Position numbers and translations under genes: made by a program. From positions 6,634,001 to 6,698,000 of the forward strand of contig NZ_CP150355.1 in assembly GCF_051521495.1 (NCBI RefSeq): DNA of 64,000 nucleotides, written 5' to 3'. Below, piece by piece: positions 51,204 through 60,598 of this stretch. The notes under the pieces were generated by a model. It did no database searches, was not told where the DNA came from, and worked only from the letters and a program-made list of their open reading frames with translations. How positions within the stretch are numbered: position 1 is the first letter of the stretch; each line of letters opens with the position of its first letter. The stretch comes from Sorangium sp051521495 (GTDB lineage Bacteria; Myxococcota_A; Polyangia; Polyangiales; Polyangiaceae).

Positions 51204-53024
51204 TCATGGAGTCGTGGCTTCAGGGGGGCTGGGGAGGGCGTAGGGGTCGCGGCCGGCGTCCTGGAGCCGCTGAGCGGCTGCAGCGACGGCCGCCTGGCGG
51301 TGGGCTTCGGCGTGTTGCTGGAGGTCGGCCCACGCCTCGGCGGGCAGCGCGCGCTGTGCCTGTTCAAGGAGGGCAGCGTAGCGCTGGGCGCGATCGACCT
51401 CGCGGAGGGAGGTGCAGAGATCGCGGAGCAGAAGGGCGGTGGCGAGGGACGCCTGGCCGTCCTGCAGGCTGGAGAAGAGCCGGAGCTGGAGCTCTAGTGT
51501 GATTCTCTGACCAAAGCGAGCGTGTATCCGCCGGCCGATGTCCAGGGAGATCTCTGCGAGGATCAACGCCTGGTCCGGAGCGCCGACAGCCCCGGCTGCG
51601 CGTGCGAGGTAGCCGTGAACAGCCAGCTCGCCAACTTGATTCCGGATCTCGCGATGGCGGGCGAGCACCTCCAGAAAGCGCTGAAAGGCTTCCTGGGGCT
51701 CGCCGGCCGCAAGAGCCAGGAGACCAAGGCCCTGAAGGCAGTTGGCCTCGCCGAGGCGATCGCGAATCTCGCGAAAGATGGCCAGAGCGAGGGTGTAGGA
51801 GGTGCGAGCAGCATCGAGGTCGTCGACGCGCATGTCGAGGTCGCCAAGGTGCTGAAGACAGTTGGCCTCGCCGAGGCGATCGCGAATCTCGCGAAAGATG
51901 GCCAGAGCGATGGTGTAGGAGGTGCGAGCGGCATCAGGGTCGTCGACGCGCATGTCGAGGTCGCCGAGCCTCCTCAGGCAGCTGGCCTCGCCGAGGCGGT
52001 CGCGAATCTCGTGAAAGATGGCCAGAGCGAGGGTGTAGGAGGTGCGAGCAGCATCGAGGTCGTCGACGCGCATGTCGAGGTCGCCGAGGCTCATCAGACA
52101 GTTGGCCTCGCCGAGGCGATCCTGGGCCGCTCGAGAGATCTCCAGGCCATGTTCGTATGCCTTCCTTGAGCCTTCGAGATCGTCACGGTACATCGCCACG
52201 TTGCCTTCAAGGACCAAGGCAGCCGCGACCGCGCCATGATAGCCGATACCCTCCGCCAGGCGCCTCGCCTCTCTTGAGCAAGCCAGCGCCTCATCGAGGG
52301 CATAGTGATGAACCAGTAGCTTCCGCCCAAGATTCAGCCATGCATCGGCCAGCGCGGCCGGCGGCGGAGCCTCCGGCGAAGCCATCGCCTCACGAAGTCG
52401 GGCTGCCGTCGCCCTCAACTCGTCCAGCTCATCGACGGATCCCGCCGGGCGTCGCGCTTCTTCGGGCGGCGATGCCAGCCCCGCTGCATCGCCCAGCGTG
52501 GCCCCTGGGAGCGCTTCCACCTCGCATGTCCCTGATCGTACGTCGAACAGATCAGGGGCCACCCGAGACAGAGTGGCGGCGCGGTCCGGCGAAAGCACCA
52601 GCACGAGCGGCCCCACGATCACCCGCGCCAACGTGTCGCGCGCGACGTTGAGCGCCTGAATTGCGCGACCTTCCGCTGTGTCGAGCAACGACGCCGTATC
52701 GGGCACGACCACACCCCGAAGAGGCTCTACAGGACCCGCGGTCTCCAGGAGCTCTTCTACGGCGCGCGCGCCCTGCGCTCCATCCGGCAGGAACTGGAAC
52801 GTCGGGAGCCCCTCCTGCCCGCTCCATCCTCGCATCCGCCGCAACACCTCAGCCCGCGCTGCGCCAGACGCCAGCACCACGAACAACGCGAACCGGTCCG
52901 CGCGCCGCAGTCCCCGGCGGAGCGCCCTGAGCCGCTCCTCGGACTCGTCGGTCAGGTTGACGATGGGCTCGGCAGCCGACCCTGGCAGGTACGAACCCCC
53001 GCCCGCAGGTTCACCCGTGCTCAC
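51204..53024 (-). CDS. TPR protein with N-terminal ATPase-associated domain; partner of the upstream ATPase
   Basis: A 606-residue protein. Residues 25-180 form an alpha/beta domain (RADRFALFVVLASGAARAEVLRRM, GVVVPDTASLLD, LARVIVGPLVLVLSPDRAATLSRVAPDLFDVRSG). The last segment, about denying or choosing among domains bearing a DLFDVRSG-like motif, is familiar from TPR proteins linked to STAND-type ATPases. Residues 215-520 are TPRs; four consecutive 40-residue units are almost the same (LGDLDMRVDDLDAARTSYTL). GTG 53024 lies inside the end of the ATPase gene (14-bp overlap), so the two are co-translated. No signal peptide. It probably acts as the repeat-bearing half of a two-protein STAND-like system; function unknown. 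Confidence 0.8.
   Translation of the reverse strand: MSTGEPAGGGSYLPGSAAEPIVNLTDESEERLRALRRGLRRADRFALFVVLASGAARAEVLRRMRGWSGQEGLPTFQFLPDGAQGARAVEELLETAGPVEPLRGVVVPDTASLLDTAEGRAIQALNVARDTLARVIVGPLVLVLSPDRAATLSRVAPDLFDVRSGTCEVEALPGATLGDAAGLASPPEEARRPAGSVDELDELRATAARLREAMASPEAPPPAALADAWLNLGRKLLVHHYALDEALACSREARRLAEGIGYHGAVAAALVLEGNVAMYRDDLEGSRKAYEHGLEISRAAQDRLGEANCLMSLGDLDMRVDDLDAARTSYTLALAIFHEIRDRLGEASCLRRLGDLDMRVDDPDAARTSYTIALAIFREIRDRLGEANCLQHLGDLDMRVDDLDAARTSYTLALAIFREIRDRLGEANCLQGLGLLALAAGEPQEAFQRFLEVLARHREIRNQVGELAVHGYLARAAGAVGAPDQALILAEISLDIGRRIHARFGQRITLELQLRLFSSLQDGQASLATALLLRDLCTSLREVDRAQRYAALLEQAQRALPAEAWADLQQHAEAHRQAAVAAAAQRLQDAGRDPYALPSPPEATTP
51742..52145. repeat. 120-bp tandem DNA repeat encoding TPR units
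   Basis: Copies start at 51742, 51862, 51982 and 52102, exactly 120 bp (40 codons) apart. The first three are nearly identical, including synonymous sites; the fourth diverges after about 40 bp. This indicates recent amplification of a TPR unit within the gene. Confidence 0.92.
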
Positions 53025-54360
53025 GGTACTTCCGGCACCGCTCCACGAGCGGGTGGACCGCGTGCCACGGGTCCGGACCGCCGTTCTGATATTCGAGGAC
53101 GAACAGGTTGAGCAGCAGGTCGCGCTTCACCCCTGCCTCGCACTGGTCCGGAAACCGATTCGTCTCTGCGATCTGGCGCAGGATCGGCACATATCCCTCA
53201 GGCAGCGCCCGCTCGAAATCGGCCTGCAAGATGGCGGCGGCACGATCGACCGAGGCCGCGGTCACCGGAGGGTCATCGTGTTCATTGCTCGCCGCCCGCA
53301 CCATGTGGAGCGCGTGCCGGATGCAGCCGCCGCTGAAGCGCGCGATTCGCTCCGCCGCCCTGTCGCCTTCCTCGAACAGACCATCGAACCGCACTCGCTT
53401 CTTGAGCAAGTCTGCCAGCGCGGTCACGCCGCCCTGGTTGTCCCCACCGCCCTCCGCGGCGCGCCGGCGAACCTCGATCATCGGCACGACGACGATCTCG
53501 CCGCCGTAGAGCCCGCTCAGCCCCGCGCCGGCCGGCGCGTAACAGAGATACAGCGGAACCGTGATGACGAGGTGTGCGTCGAGGCTCTTCAGGGCGCCCA
53601 TCCGCTCCCGGTAGAGCCGCTCCACCCCCTCATGGTGCGCCTGGCTCAGCTTCTCCATGTTGTCGATGAGCACCACCAGCGGACCCGCGTCGTCGTCCGG
53701 CGCCTCCCTGGTCGCGGCGAAGGCCTTGTTCAGCCCCTCGATCAGCACGGCCGTCGTGGACCGCAGGGCGGTGCGGATATCCTTCCGGCGCTCCGCGCTG
53801 GGCAGGCGGACCTCGCCGAGGATCCGGGTGAGCGCCTCCGAGATGTCGCCGGGAAGGTTGGTGATCGTCTTGCTCAGCGCCTCCTTGATCTGGTCCTTCC
53901 ACAGCGGCATGAGCACCTTCGCGGCCGCCGCCTTCCGCTGCTCATAAACGAGCTTCCAGAGCGCGAGGAGGATGTCCTCGAGGTCGATGTCGGTCCGGTT
54001 CAGCATCACGTCGGCGTCGAGGAACAGGACCGTCGCGAGCGGCGCGCCGTGAGTGGCCGTCTCCAGCTGGACCTTCATCCGAAGGAGCTCGGTGGTCTTC
54101 CCGCTCCCGAGGTGACCGCTGACGAAGTGGAGGGTGGGGATCCCGCCGGACCGACGGATGTTGCGGACGATCCGGCCGAGGCGATCGCTGCCGCGGATGG
54201 CCGTCAGGTTGGCGAACAGGCTGGAGTCTTCCCGGGGGTCCAGCGGCGTGTAGGGGTCGCAGAGGCGGACGGCATCGTCCAGGTTCTGCGCGGGCGGCGG
54301 GGTCAGCACGCGGCTGGAGACCGCGTGGCCGCGGAGGGTGGCGATCGGGGCGTTGCTCAT
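53011..54360 (-). CDS. P-loop ATPase (STAND/AAA-like) upstream of the TPR gene
   Basis: A 449-residue protein. Walker A is GHLGSGKTTEL at residues 82-92, a first acidic strand is TVLFLDADVML, Walker B is PLVVLIDNMEKLSQ (about 227-240), and a sensor-like strand is DAHLVITVPLYLCY. The C-terminal part has a winged-helix-like segment (IARFSGGCIRHALHMVRAASNEH), as in Orc/STAND ATPases, and ends LLLNLFVLEYQNGGPDPWHAVHPLVE. The N-terminus (YTPLDPREDSSLFANLTAIRGSD) precedes the P-loop as a conserved-looking cap. No membrane helix. Co-translated with the TPR gene; together they split the ATPase and repeat parts of a classical STAND protein over two chains. Confidence 0.82.
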   Translation of the reverse strand: MSNAPIATLRGHAVSSRVLTPPPAQNLDDAVRLCDPYTPLDPREDSSLFANLTAIRGSDRLGRIVRNIRRSGGIPTLHFVSGHLGSGKTTELLRMKVQLETATHGAPLATVLFLDADVMLNRTDIDLEDILLALWKLVYEQRKAAAAKVLMPLWKDQIKEALSKTITNLPGDISEALTRILGEVRLPSAERRKDIRTALRSTTAVLIEGLNKAFAATREAPDDDAGPLVVLIDNMEKLSQAHHEGVERLYRERMGALKSLDAHLVITVPLYLCYAPAGAGLSGLYGGEIVVVPMIEVRRRAAEGGGDNQGGVTALADLLKKRVRFDGLFEEGDRAAERIARFSGGCIRHALHMVRAASNEHDDPPVTAASVDRAAAILQADFERALPEGYVPILRQIAETNRFPDQCEAGVKRDLLLNLFVLEYQNGGPDPWHAVHPLVERCRKYREHG

Positions 54361-55122
54361 GGCAGAGGAGCTCCGGGGCGGACGCTACCACAAGCCTAGC
54401 CGCGCGGCAGCGTCACCACCGCCCGCGTCCCCCCGCCGGGCCGGCGCAACGGCCGCGGCTTCCCCGCATTCGCCGCGGCGAGCACCCGTGTCCAGCACAC
54501 CCCCCACCCCGAAGCAAAGCCCGGCGCCTTCGAGCTCCCCGCCCCGATGCGAACCCACTCTCCGCGCCTTTCGAGGCGCAGCCCGACGGGCCGACCGCCG
54601 CCGCCGAGGACGTGCTTGGGGGCTGGGGAATCCAGACCACTTTGGAGCAATACGAGCCAGCAGCGTTGAAGCACGCGTGGGAGCAGCTCTTAGGACAACC
54701 CTGGCGCAAAGAATACAATCGGGCGATGGCAGACGCGCCGCACTGGCAGCCATTACCCAGAGTCGGCAACGATGAGAATCGATGAGGCATGCGGTTCGCG
54801 CTCGTCACGCCGGCATCTCCTCCCTACCCAAGGAGCGACCGGAACACGTCGGGCAGGACGCCCCGTTCCACCGCGCTCCGGAGCGCGCCGCCGGCGCCAA
54901 GGGCAGAACTCGGTCTACCGATGCGCGGCTGCGCCCGCCGTCCTCCGACTTGCGCACCTCGGACAGACCGTCGGTGAAATCGTGGGGGGGGCGTCGCAGC
55001 CAGGTTCGGACCGATGGTGCATTGTAAATCGACGAATCGTCCACGTCATCATGACCCTTGGCCGAGCCCATGGTCAGCGCGCGAGGAGCGATTCGAAGGA
55101 GATCTCGCTCGGCTATGGAGTC
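54361..55122. other. Intergenic stretch with a possible gene remnant
   Basis: A 762-bp gap between the divergent ATPase and SGNH hydrolase genes. The first third is low-complexity GC-rich DNA. Bases 54567-54785 keep a protein-like plus frame (separate entry). The remainder to 55122 has no supported gene. Confidence 0.5.
54567..54785 (+). pseudogene. Possible 3' gene fragment of unknown origin
   Basis: One plus frame ends at a TGA (54783-54785) and reads, without normal start or ribosome site, PFEAQPDGPTAAAEDVL, GGWGIQTTLEQYEPAALK, HAWEQLLGQPWRKEYNRAM and ADAPHWQPLPRVGNDENR. The balanced composition (Gln, Tyr, Trp, Asn) contrasts with the Arg/Ala shadows around it and suggests the tail of a once-real protein. 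I cannot name a family. Confidence 0.35.
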
Positions 55123-55866
55123 ATGCTATCCTTCTTGATGCGCTCTATCCGCCGGCTTCCCCTGCTCATTTTGCTCCTGCTCGGTGGGATTCTGCTGCTC
55201 GCCTTGCCTCTGCTCGGTGGCTATCGCCGGAGCGCGCCCACCGATTCCAGCGAGGATGTCGCGTCCACGCGCGGGCTCGAGGAGATCCGCTATCTGGCGC
55301 TCGGCGACTCATTCACGGCAGGGACCGGGAACCAGCCGGCCGACGCGTTCCCCTCGCGTCTCGCTGCACTTTGGCGCGAGCACGGCCGCCGGGTGACCCT
55401 CAAGAACGTGGCGGTCAACGGCTACACCACCGAAGACGTGCAAGAGCGGGAGATCCCGGAAGTGGCACCATTTCGCCCCACGTTGGTGACGCTCGCGGTG
55501 GGCGCCAACGACTACGTGCGTCGCTGGAGCGCGGACGTCTACCGATCGCACGTGCGGGTGCTCCTCCGAGCGATCATCGATGCTGGCGTCGCGCCGAATC
55601 GGATCGTGGCGCTCCCGCAGCCGGAGTGGTCGCTGTCCCCGGCCGCCGCTTCGTTCGGGGATCCGCGGCAGATCGGCGCGGACATCGTCGCCTTCAACAC
55701 CATTCTACGCGACGAGGCACGAGCCGCCGGCGCGCGTTACGTGGACCTGGCTCCGCTCATGCACAAGCAGGCGGAGGAGAAGATGCTCGCCAGCGACGGC
55801 CTGCACCCCTCGGCGCGCGCGCACGCCGAGTGGGCGGCGGCGCTCTACGAACAAGTAGAACCCTGA
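55123..55866 (+). CDS. SGNH/GDSL-type hydrolase with N-terminal membrane anchor
   Basis: A 247-residue esterase-like protein. A basic N-terminus and hydrophobic segment (LPLLILLLLGGILLLALPLLGG, about residues 12-33) anchor or export it. The SGNH blocks are present: block I LALGDSFTAGTG with nucleophile S63, the Gly block NVAVNGYTTEDV, block III GANDYVRRW, and block V SDGLHPSARAHAEW with the Asp-x-x-His pair near residue 229. The substrate is not predictable; such enzymes deacylate lipids, polysaccharides or peptidoglycan. ATG 55123 has GGAG close upstream; ATG 55138 is an alternative. It is convergent with the next gene, only 12 bp apart. Confidence 0.9.
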   Translation: MLSFLMRSIRRLPLLILLLLGGILLLALPLLGGYRRSAPTDSSEDVASTRGLEEIRYLALGDSFTAGTGNQPADAFPSRLAALWREHGRRVTLKNVAVNGYTTEDVQEREIPEVAPFRPTLVTLAVGANDYVRRWSADVYRSHVRVLLRAIIDAGVAPNRIVALPQPEWSLSPAAASFGDPRQIGADIVAFNTILRDEARAAGARYVDLAPLMHKQAEEKMLASDGLHPSARAHAEWAAALYEQVEP

Positions 55867-55878
55867 GGTCGCGGGCCG

Positions 55879-57648
55879 CTACTTCCTCTCGTTCTTCGCG
55901 TGGTTCACCATGTCGAAGAGCTGCCCCGCGACGTTCTCCTCCACCCGGAGCGGCATGACCCCGAAGCTCTGTGCCACCGCGTCCTGCTCGAACAAGAAGC
56001 GCCGCAACACGTCGGTCGGATAGTCCTCGAGCGGCAGCGCGTACGCTCCGTACGGCTTGCCGTCGAACGCCAGCGCGTGGTGCGCCCGTGCGCCGATGCC
56101 ACGGAAGCTATGGCACTTGACGCACCCTTGTTCGCCGATCAGCGCCTCGCGCAGTCCGCCGGGGAGCGAGCGCAACGGCGCGAGCGGATCGTTCTCTACC
56201 CAGTGAAAGCTCGCCGCATCGAGCCCGAATGCCGCGTATGTCTTGTTCCCCAAGTCCGCGGGCAGCGGCGTCCGGAAGTGCAGGAAAGCGCCGAGCGGCC
56301 GGATCATCATGGGCATTGGCTCCTCGCCCTTGATCCACGAGTAGGCGCGCTTCAGCCGGTAGAAGTCGACGAGTCGGTAGAGATTGTCCTCGTCGTCGAG
56401 TCCGACAACGATGACCGCCTGCGCCTCCTTCAGCACCTCGCGCGGGAAGTACTGTTGCTCGCCCCGAAGGTTCGAGACCACCAGCCAGTCCCCTTCGCCC
56501 ACCTCGGACTTCGGCCGCTCGGCCAGGTAGCCGAGCAGATCGATGGCCTGGTACGTCTGGCCGGGCACGGGGTAACGCTCGAGCCCCCCCTTGCCGAAAA
56601 GGGTATTGATCGTCTCCCGCAGCGCGTCGTCGACCGGGTAGGTGGTGATGGCCCGGGTATCCTTGCGGAACGCTGACACGTCGAGCGGCGGCCGTGCACC
56701 CCAGTGGCGGAGCACGCCGAAGGGGTTGTCGATGGGGAGCTCCTTGAGGCCCGAGGCGACGAAGGTGAACACCAGATCGCCGACCATGTTTCCCCGCCCG
56801 GCCCAGTGCAAGATGCTGTGCGCGTCGCGCCTGGGGACGACGAAGTAGTCGACGTCGCGCGCGCCCGCATTCTGGAGCGCGCGCGCGAAGGGGCGAGCGA
56901 TACGCACCCAGCCGACGTCGTCCTCCCCGCCGAACAGCATCAAGAACGGCGGCGAATCGGGCCGCGCGTACGCGATGGGCGAGGACTCGCTGCGATCTTC
57001 GACCGAGTCCGCGAAGAACGCCGCGTCGGGGTGCCCCGCGAGCGCCGCCTCCCCGAGGTCGTAGGTGCCACGCAAGAGGATGACCCCGTCGACGCGCTTG
57101 GGATCCATGCCGGCCCCCTCGAGGAGCCGCCGATCGAGCGCAAGGATGGACGCCATCCACGCGCCGAGGCCGCGACCGACGAGGACCAGGCGCGTCGGGT
57201 TGCGCGCGTCGGTCACCTCTTGCAAGACCCGGGCGACCTCCGCCGCGCACGCGCGCAGCGTGTAGCCCTTGTGGATGTTGAACGAGACGGCGGCGGCGGT
57301 GACCCCGTTTCGCTGTAGGGAGTCGCCGACACTCGCAGCGAAGGCGAGTCGCTCGTCGGGCTGCGAGGGCTCGTTCCCCTGCAAGAGAACGACCAGCGGG
57401 CCGCGCTTGCTGACCTGCGGCGGCGCGTAGAGGTCGACGCTGACGTTCGGCCCATGAGTCCCGTGCCGCTGCACCCAGCCATACGTCACCGTGGCCACGG
57501 AGCCGGCTCCAGGTCCTGCGCGCCCCCCGAGGAGGTGTATGCCGAGGACGACGAGCGCCGCGAGGAGCCCGACGCCCGCCCATTGTTGCGTTCGACCCAG
57601 CCATTGTCGCGTTCGACCCAGCCATTGTCGCGTTCCAATACCCATCAT
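55879..57648 (-). CDS. Alpha/beta-hydrolase-like domain fused to a mono-heme cytochrome c domain
   Basis: A 589-residue protein. Residues 24-41 are a membrane helix (signal anchor). Residues 55-300 follow an alpha/beta hydrolase (VSVDLYAPPQVSKRGPLVVLLQGNEP, TRLVLVGRGLGAWMASILAL, FLMLFGGEDD, DAHSILHWAG), but the nucleophile elbow G-x-S-x-G reads G-R-G-L-G, so the Ser at position 160 is Gly. A middle region (about 310-490) is unassigned. Near residue 508 the motif C-V-K-C-H binds heme c covalently, and FGVMPLRVEENV near the end supplies a likely axial Met. Heme attachment requires export, consistent with the anchor. The hydrolase half is probably non-catalytic or uses another residue. Function unknown; a redox-linked binding protein is one possibility. 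Confidence 0.75.
   Translation of the reverse strand: MMGIGTRQWLGRTRQWLGRTQQWAGVGLLAALVVLGIHLLGGRAGPGAGSVATVTYGWVQRHGTHGPNVSVDLYAPPQVSKRGPLVVLLQGNEPSQPDERLAFAASVGDSLQRNGVTAAAVSFNIHKGYTLRACAAEVARVLQEVTDARNPTRLVLVGRGLGAWMASILALDRRLLEGAGMDPKRVDGVILLRGTYDLGEAALAGHPDAAFFADSVEDRSESSPIAYARPDSPPFLMLFGGEDDVGWVRIARPFARALQNAGARDVDYFVVPRRDAHSILHWAGRGNMVGDLVFTFVASGLKELPIDNPFGVLRHWGARPPLDVSAFRKDTRAITTYPVDDALRETINTLFGKGGLERYPVPGQTYQAIDLLGYLAERPKSEVGEGDWLVVSNLRGEQQYFPREVLKEAQAVIVVGLDDEDNLYRLVDFYRLKRAYSWIKGEEPMPMMIRPLGAFLHFRTPLPADLGNKTYAAFGLDAASFHWVENDPLAPLRSLPGGLREALIGEQGCVKCHSFRGIGARAHHALAFDGKPYGAYALPLEDYPTDVLRRFLFEQDAVAQSFGVMPLRVEENVAGQLFDMVNHAKNERK
57580..57637. repeat. 21-bp tandem repeat encoding the N-terminus of the hydrolase-cytochrome fusion
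   Basis: About 2.7 units of CCATTGTCGCGTTCGACCCAG (57580-57600, 57601-57621, then partial). On the minus strand it encodes RTRQWLG-like heptads just before the membrane helix. In frame and nearly identical, hence recent. Confidence 0.85.
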
Positions 57649-58637
57649 GGCTCCGCTCTTGTGCCCGACGTTGAGCGCGTCAAGCGGGAGCGTCGTCGGT
57701 CATCTCCCAGCGACACAGAGATGACCAGCGTGAAAGAAGGCGACGTCGAGAGGGGACAGTTGTACGAGCTGGGCATCGACCGCGTGCCCCCAAGGCGCTT
57801 CAACCACCTCAAGACCAGCACAGGACGGTCTACGTCATGGGCATCTGGCTCCGCCCGCCGATCGTTCTGTTCGTCGTGGGCGAGCTCTATATCTTCGGTC
57901 CTGAAGCCCTCGCGGCCGATCCGCTGTTCGTCTGCTTGTGCGGCGGCGTCGTTCCCAGCCTCGATGCTCCCTATCGGGATGTACGCCGCTTCGATGCCCC
58001 GGCCGTTGGCGCGCTCGGAGGGCTCATGGCAGCGCAAGACCTCATAGGCGGTGTCGATCGGGTTGTATCCGAGCTAGTCCTCGTAGCGCTCGCGCCGTCT
58101 GGTGAAGACCCAAACGCCTTCAAGTGCCTCGATGGCACGCGGCTCGGCAACCCTCGTGAATACGGTCGACCGCAAGCGCGGTATGGTGGATTACCCTGAC
58201 GCGTCGGTCAAGGTGTCGTTCGTGAATGTCGCCGGCTGCGCCGCCTTCGACGGACCCCTGAGGCCCTGTGGAATATGTTGGTGATGAAGGCTGCGACGGT
58301 CGCGTTACGTCGTCGCCGGCGTGTGGATCCCTGAGCCTCGTGGAACGCCGCGAGCGGAAATGCGCGCAGCTGCCGTGTACGGCGAGCTTGGGTTTCCCGC
58401 TTTTCAGAATTCCGTTTCTCAGAACGAAAGCGTTGTGCCCCTCCGCTCGACAAGCCTCTTCTGTGCCGGATTCGATCCGCTCTTGCGACACCTGGAGATT
58501 GGCGTTCAGGCCAGAGTCCCAGCGCGCGGTCACCGCGACGTTGCCGACGGTCCAGCTCTCCAATGTCGAGCTGGGCGTTCCTGCTGCGGGCGTACGATCC
58601 ACTACGCCCCGCCGGCCTGCAGCGCGTCGCGCGGCGA
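57649..58637. other. Intergenic stretch without a supported gene
   Basis: A 989-bp gap on the upstream side of the hydrolase-cytochrome gene and at the 3' side of the next minus-strand gene. Open frames exist on both strands (for example 57837-58199 plus, 57645-58037 minus), but none has a ribosome site, domain or convincing composition. A lower-GC patch lies at about 58395-58450. Old, decayed coding sequence is possible. Confidence 0.5.
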
Positions 58638-59759
58638 TCAGCGATAGGGCCCGCGCGGCTCGTGGGCCGCGAGCGCGGAGACGATCGCGATCGCGCGCGC
58701 GATCCGCTCGCCCCGCGTCTCGAGGTGGCCGAACACCAGCGTGACAGCGGCCTCGTCGCCCACGATCGCCGCCGGCCGGAGCGCGGCGATCTCGCGCCGC
58801 AGCTCCTCGCCGAGGCGCGGAGCCACCCGCTCCGGCGCGTCCGCGCTCAGCGCGTAGGTCCTGGACAGGGCGTCGTCGCCCGCCCGGCCCGACGCCCCCC
58901 GGCCCGGGCCGCGCCGGGGCCGCCGCCGCAGGGCGAAGCGCTCCGAGGGGGACGCGGCGCGGGCCACGCGCACCTGGGTGCCAAACGGGCCCTTCTTCCC
59001 TCCCCGGCCGAACTCCACGGTGAGGAGCCGCCCGCGCTGCTCCAGCTCGATGATCGTCTCGCCCTCGGCCGATGCGGTGCCCGCGCCGGACAGGAGGCGC
59101 CCGCCGAGCTCCTGCGAGAGCGCCCGCAGCTCCTTGGCGAGCGCGCGGCCGCGGCCCGCGACGAGCGCGGCGGCGCGGATGGCGCTCGCGAGCTTCTCGG
59201 CGTCGTCCTCCAGCCCGGCGCGGACGGCGGTCAGCCGGTGCGACTCGAGCGTGAGCTGGTACGCGGAGGCCGCGCGGAGCGCCTCGCGCAGTGGCGGCGT
59301 GAGCCACCAGCGCGCGAGCGTCGGGCTGCTCGCCTCGACGACGAACGCGCCGTCGAGCGCCGGGTCGCCGACGTCGACCTGCCGCGCCCGCAAGGGCCCG
59401 CCGCTCGACCTGCGGAGCGGCTGCTCGTGAACGCGGAGCCGGAGGCCCGACGGGTTCCGCGCGGTGCCGGTGATGCGGGTGTTGTACCGCACGACGGACC
59501 CATCGCCGTGATCGACGTCGTGGTCGACCAGCAGCGCGGCGTTCTCGCAAACGACGGAGATCTGCATGCGGGGGTCGCCCCACTGGCCCGGTCCCGACTT
59601 GAACTCCCCCCCGACCAGGGCCGCGGCGCGCTGCCAGACGGGCCGGGCGATCCGCCAGCGGGCCTCGGCGGCCCGCCTCGCCTCCTGGCGCGCGTGCGCG
59701 AAGCACCGCGCCAGGCCGGCGATCCCCGTGACGATCAGCAGGCCGAAGAGGGGCTCCAT
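58638..59759 (-). CDS. Membrane-anchored protein of unknown function
   Basis: A 373-residue protein. The start at ATG 59759 gives MEPLFGLLIVTGIAGLARCF, an N-terminal helix, then a charged segment (RQEARRAAEARWRIARPVWQRAAALVGGEF). The remainder has strands and helices with no recognised domain: MQISVVCENAALLVDHDVDHGDGSVVRYN, LRLRVHEQPLRR, FVVEASSPTLARWWLTPPLREALR, LTVEFGRGGKKGPFGTQVRV, and a C-terminal IVGDEAAVTLVFGHLETRGERIARAIAIV. The type suggests a cytoplasmic domain tethered by the first helix. The frame upstream of 59759 runs through repetitive DNA and is not counted. Confidence 0.7.
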   Translation of the reverse strand: MEPLFGLLIVTGIAGLARCFAHARQEARRAAEARWRIARPVWQRAAALVGGEFKSGPGQWGDPRMQISVVCENAALLVDHDVDHGDGSVVRYNTRITGTARNPSGLRLRVHEQPLRRSSGGPLRARQVDVGDPALDGAFVVEASSPTLARWWLTPPLREALRAASAYQLTLESHRLTAVRAGLEDDAEKLASAIRAAALVAGRGRALAKELRALSQELGGRLLSGAGTASAEGETIIELEQRGRLLTVEFGRGGKKGPFGTQVRVARAASPSERFALRRRPRRGPGRGASGRAGDDALSRTYALSADAPERVAPRLGEELRREIAALRPAAIVGDEAAVTLVFGHLETRGERIARAIAIVSALAAHEPRGPYR

Positions 59760-59958
59760 CCTCCGCGATCGTACCCTCCCCGCCGGGGGCGCGCAGGCCT
59801 GGAGCGCCGGACGGCCAGCGGCGCTGTCGCAATCCCGAGTGGGCGCGTCCCTCCCGCCGACAGCACCGCCGTTCCACCAGCAGAGCGCGTGGTGCAGCTC
59901 GCGCGCGTTGGGGGAGCAAGGAAGTCCAATGGTGGGGGAGAAAGAGGTCCAGTGTGGG

Positions 59959-60128
59959 AGAAGGAGGTCCAGTGTACCGAGAGACGTCAAAACCCTTCGT
60001 AGACGTCAAGCCCCAACTGCGCGAGCTACCCTGTGTCGATCGTATATTTTTCCATGCAATCCGGCCTCCCTGAAAAAGCGACACCGTATCAACAACTTAC
60101 CTATGCATCGAGGGGGGCCGCCTTCACT
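59959..60128. repeat. Direct repeat, copy A (partner at 60599-60755)
   Basis: It starts with GAAGGAGGTCCA and shares with copy B the words AGACGTCAAGCCCCA, GCCCTG/ACCCTG, ATCCGGCC, TGAAAAAGCGAC, CAACT, ATGCRTCGA and GGCCGCTTTCAC-like ends, in the same order. Similarity runs some 160 bp with many substitutions and small gaps, so the duplication is old. Confidence 0.7.
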
Positions 60129-60598
60129 TAACAGCCTTCGGTGATTGACATTCGCAATGTGAGCGTTCACATTGAGAGCCGTCGGTATTCTTTTGCTTTG
60201 CTTCGGAAGAGCGGTCATGCGCACCGAGACCTTCGTCAGCCAAACGATCTCGGCATCGGTTCCGTTCGCTCGGTCGTCACGGACGCGAGTAACAGTGAGC
60301 CCGCGAACGTTGCGGTCGCGCCTCAGAAGCGATGAGCGCGAGGTCTCGTCTCCACGGCGCGACGAGGAGCCCGACTGACGAGGAGCAACGACGTGATGCG
60401 CCCGCCCTCGGTCACCTGGCGACGGGTGGTTTTGAGAGGCACTCTTCGATCTCCACCGAGCTCCTCGGCACGCTGAGCCCCAGCGCCGGCGCCGATGCCG
60501 CCCGAGGGTGGTCGGCGCATCCGACGACAACTCGCGCACGGGGGTCAACTCGGCAGACAACGGCTCGACCAAGCACCTCGGCCGACGCGATGGGGGGG

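Noticed and set aside
57649..58199. A transposase fragment suggested by frames at 57645-58037 and 57837-58199
   Set aside because: No DDE or other transposase motif, no terminal inverted repeats and no target duplication can be seen.
58120..60084. A 654-codon minus-strand frame covering the 58638-59759 gene in another frame
   Set aside because: The frame giving a normal N-terminal helix and balanced composition is 58638-59759; the longer one is low-complexity Arg/Ala/Gly.
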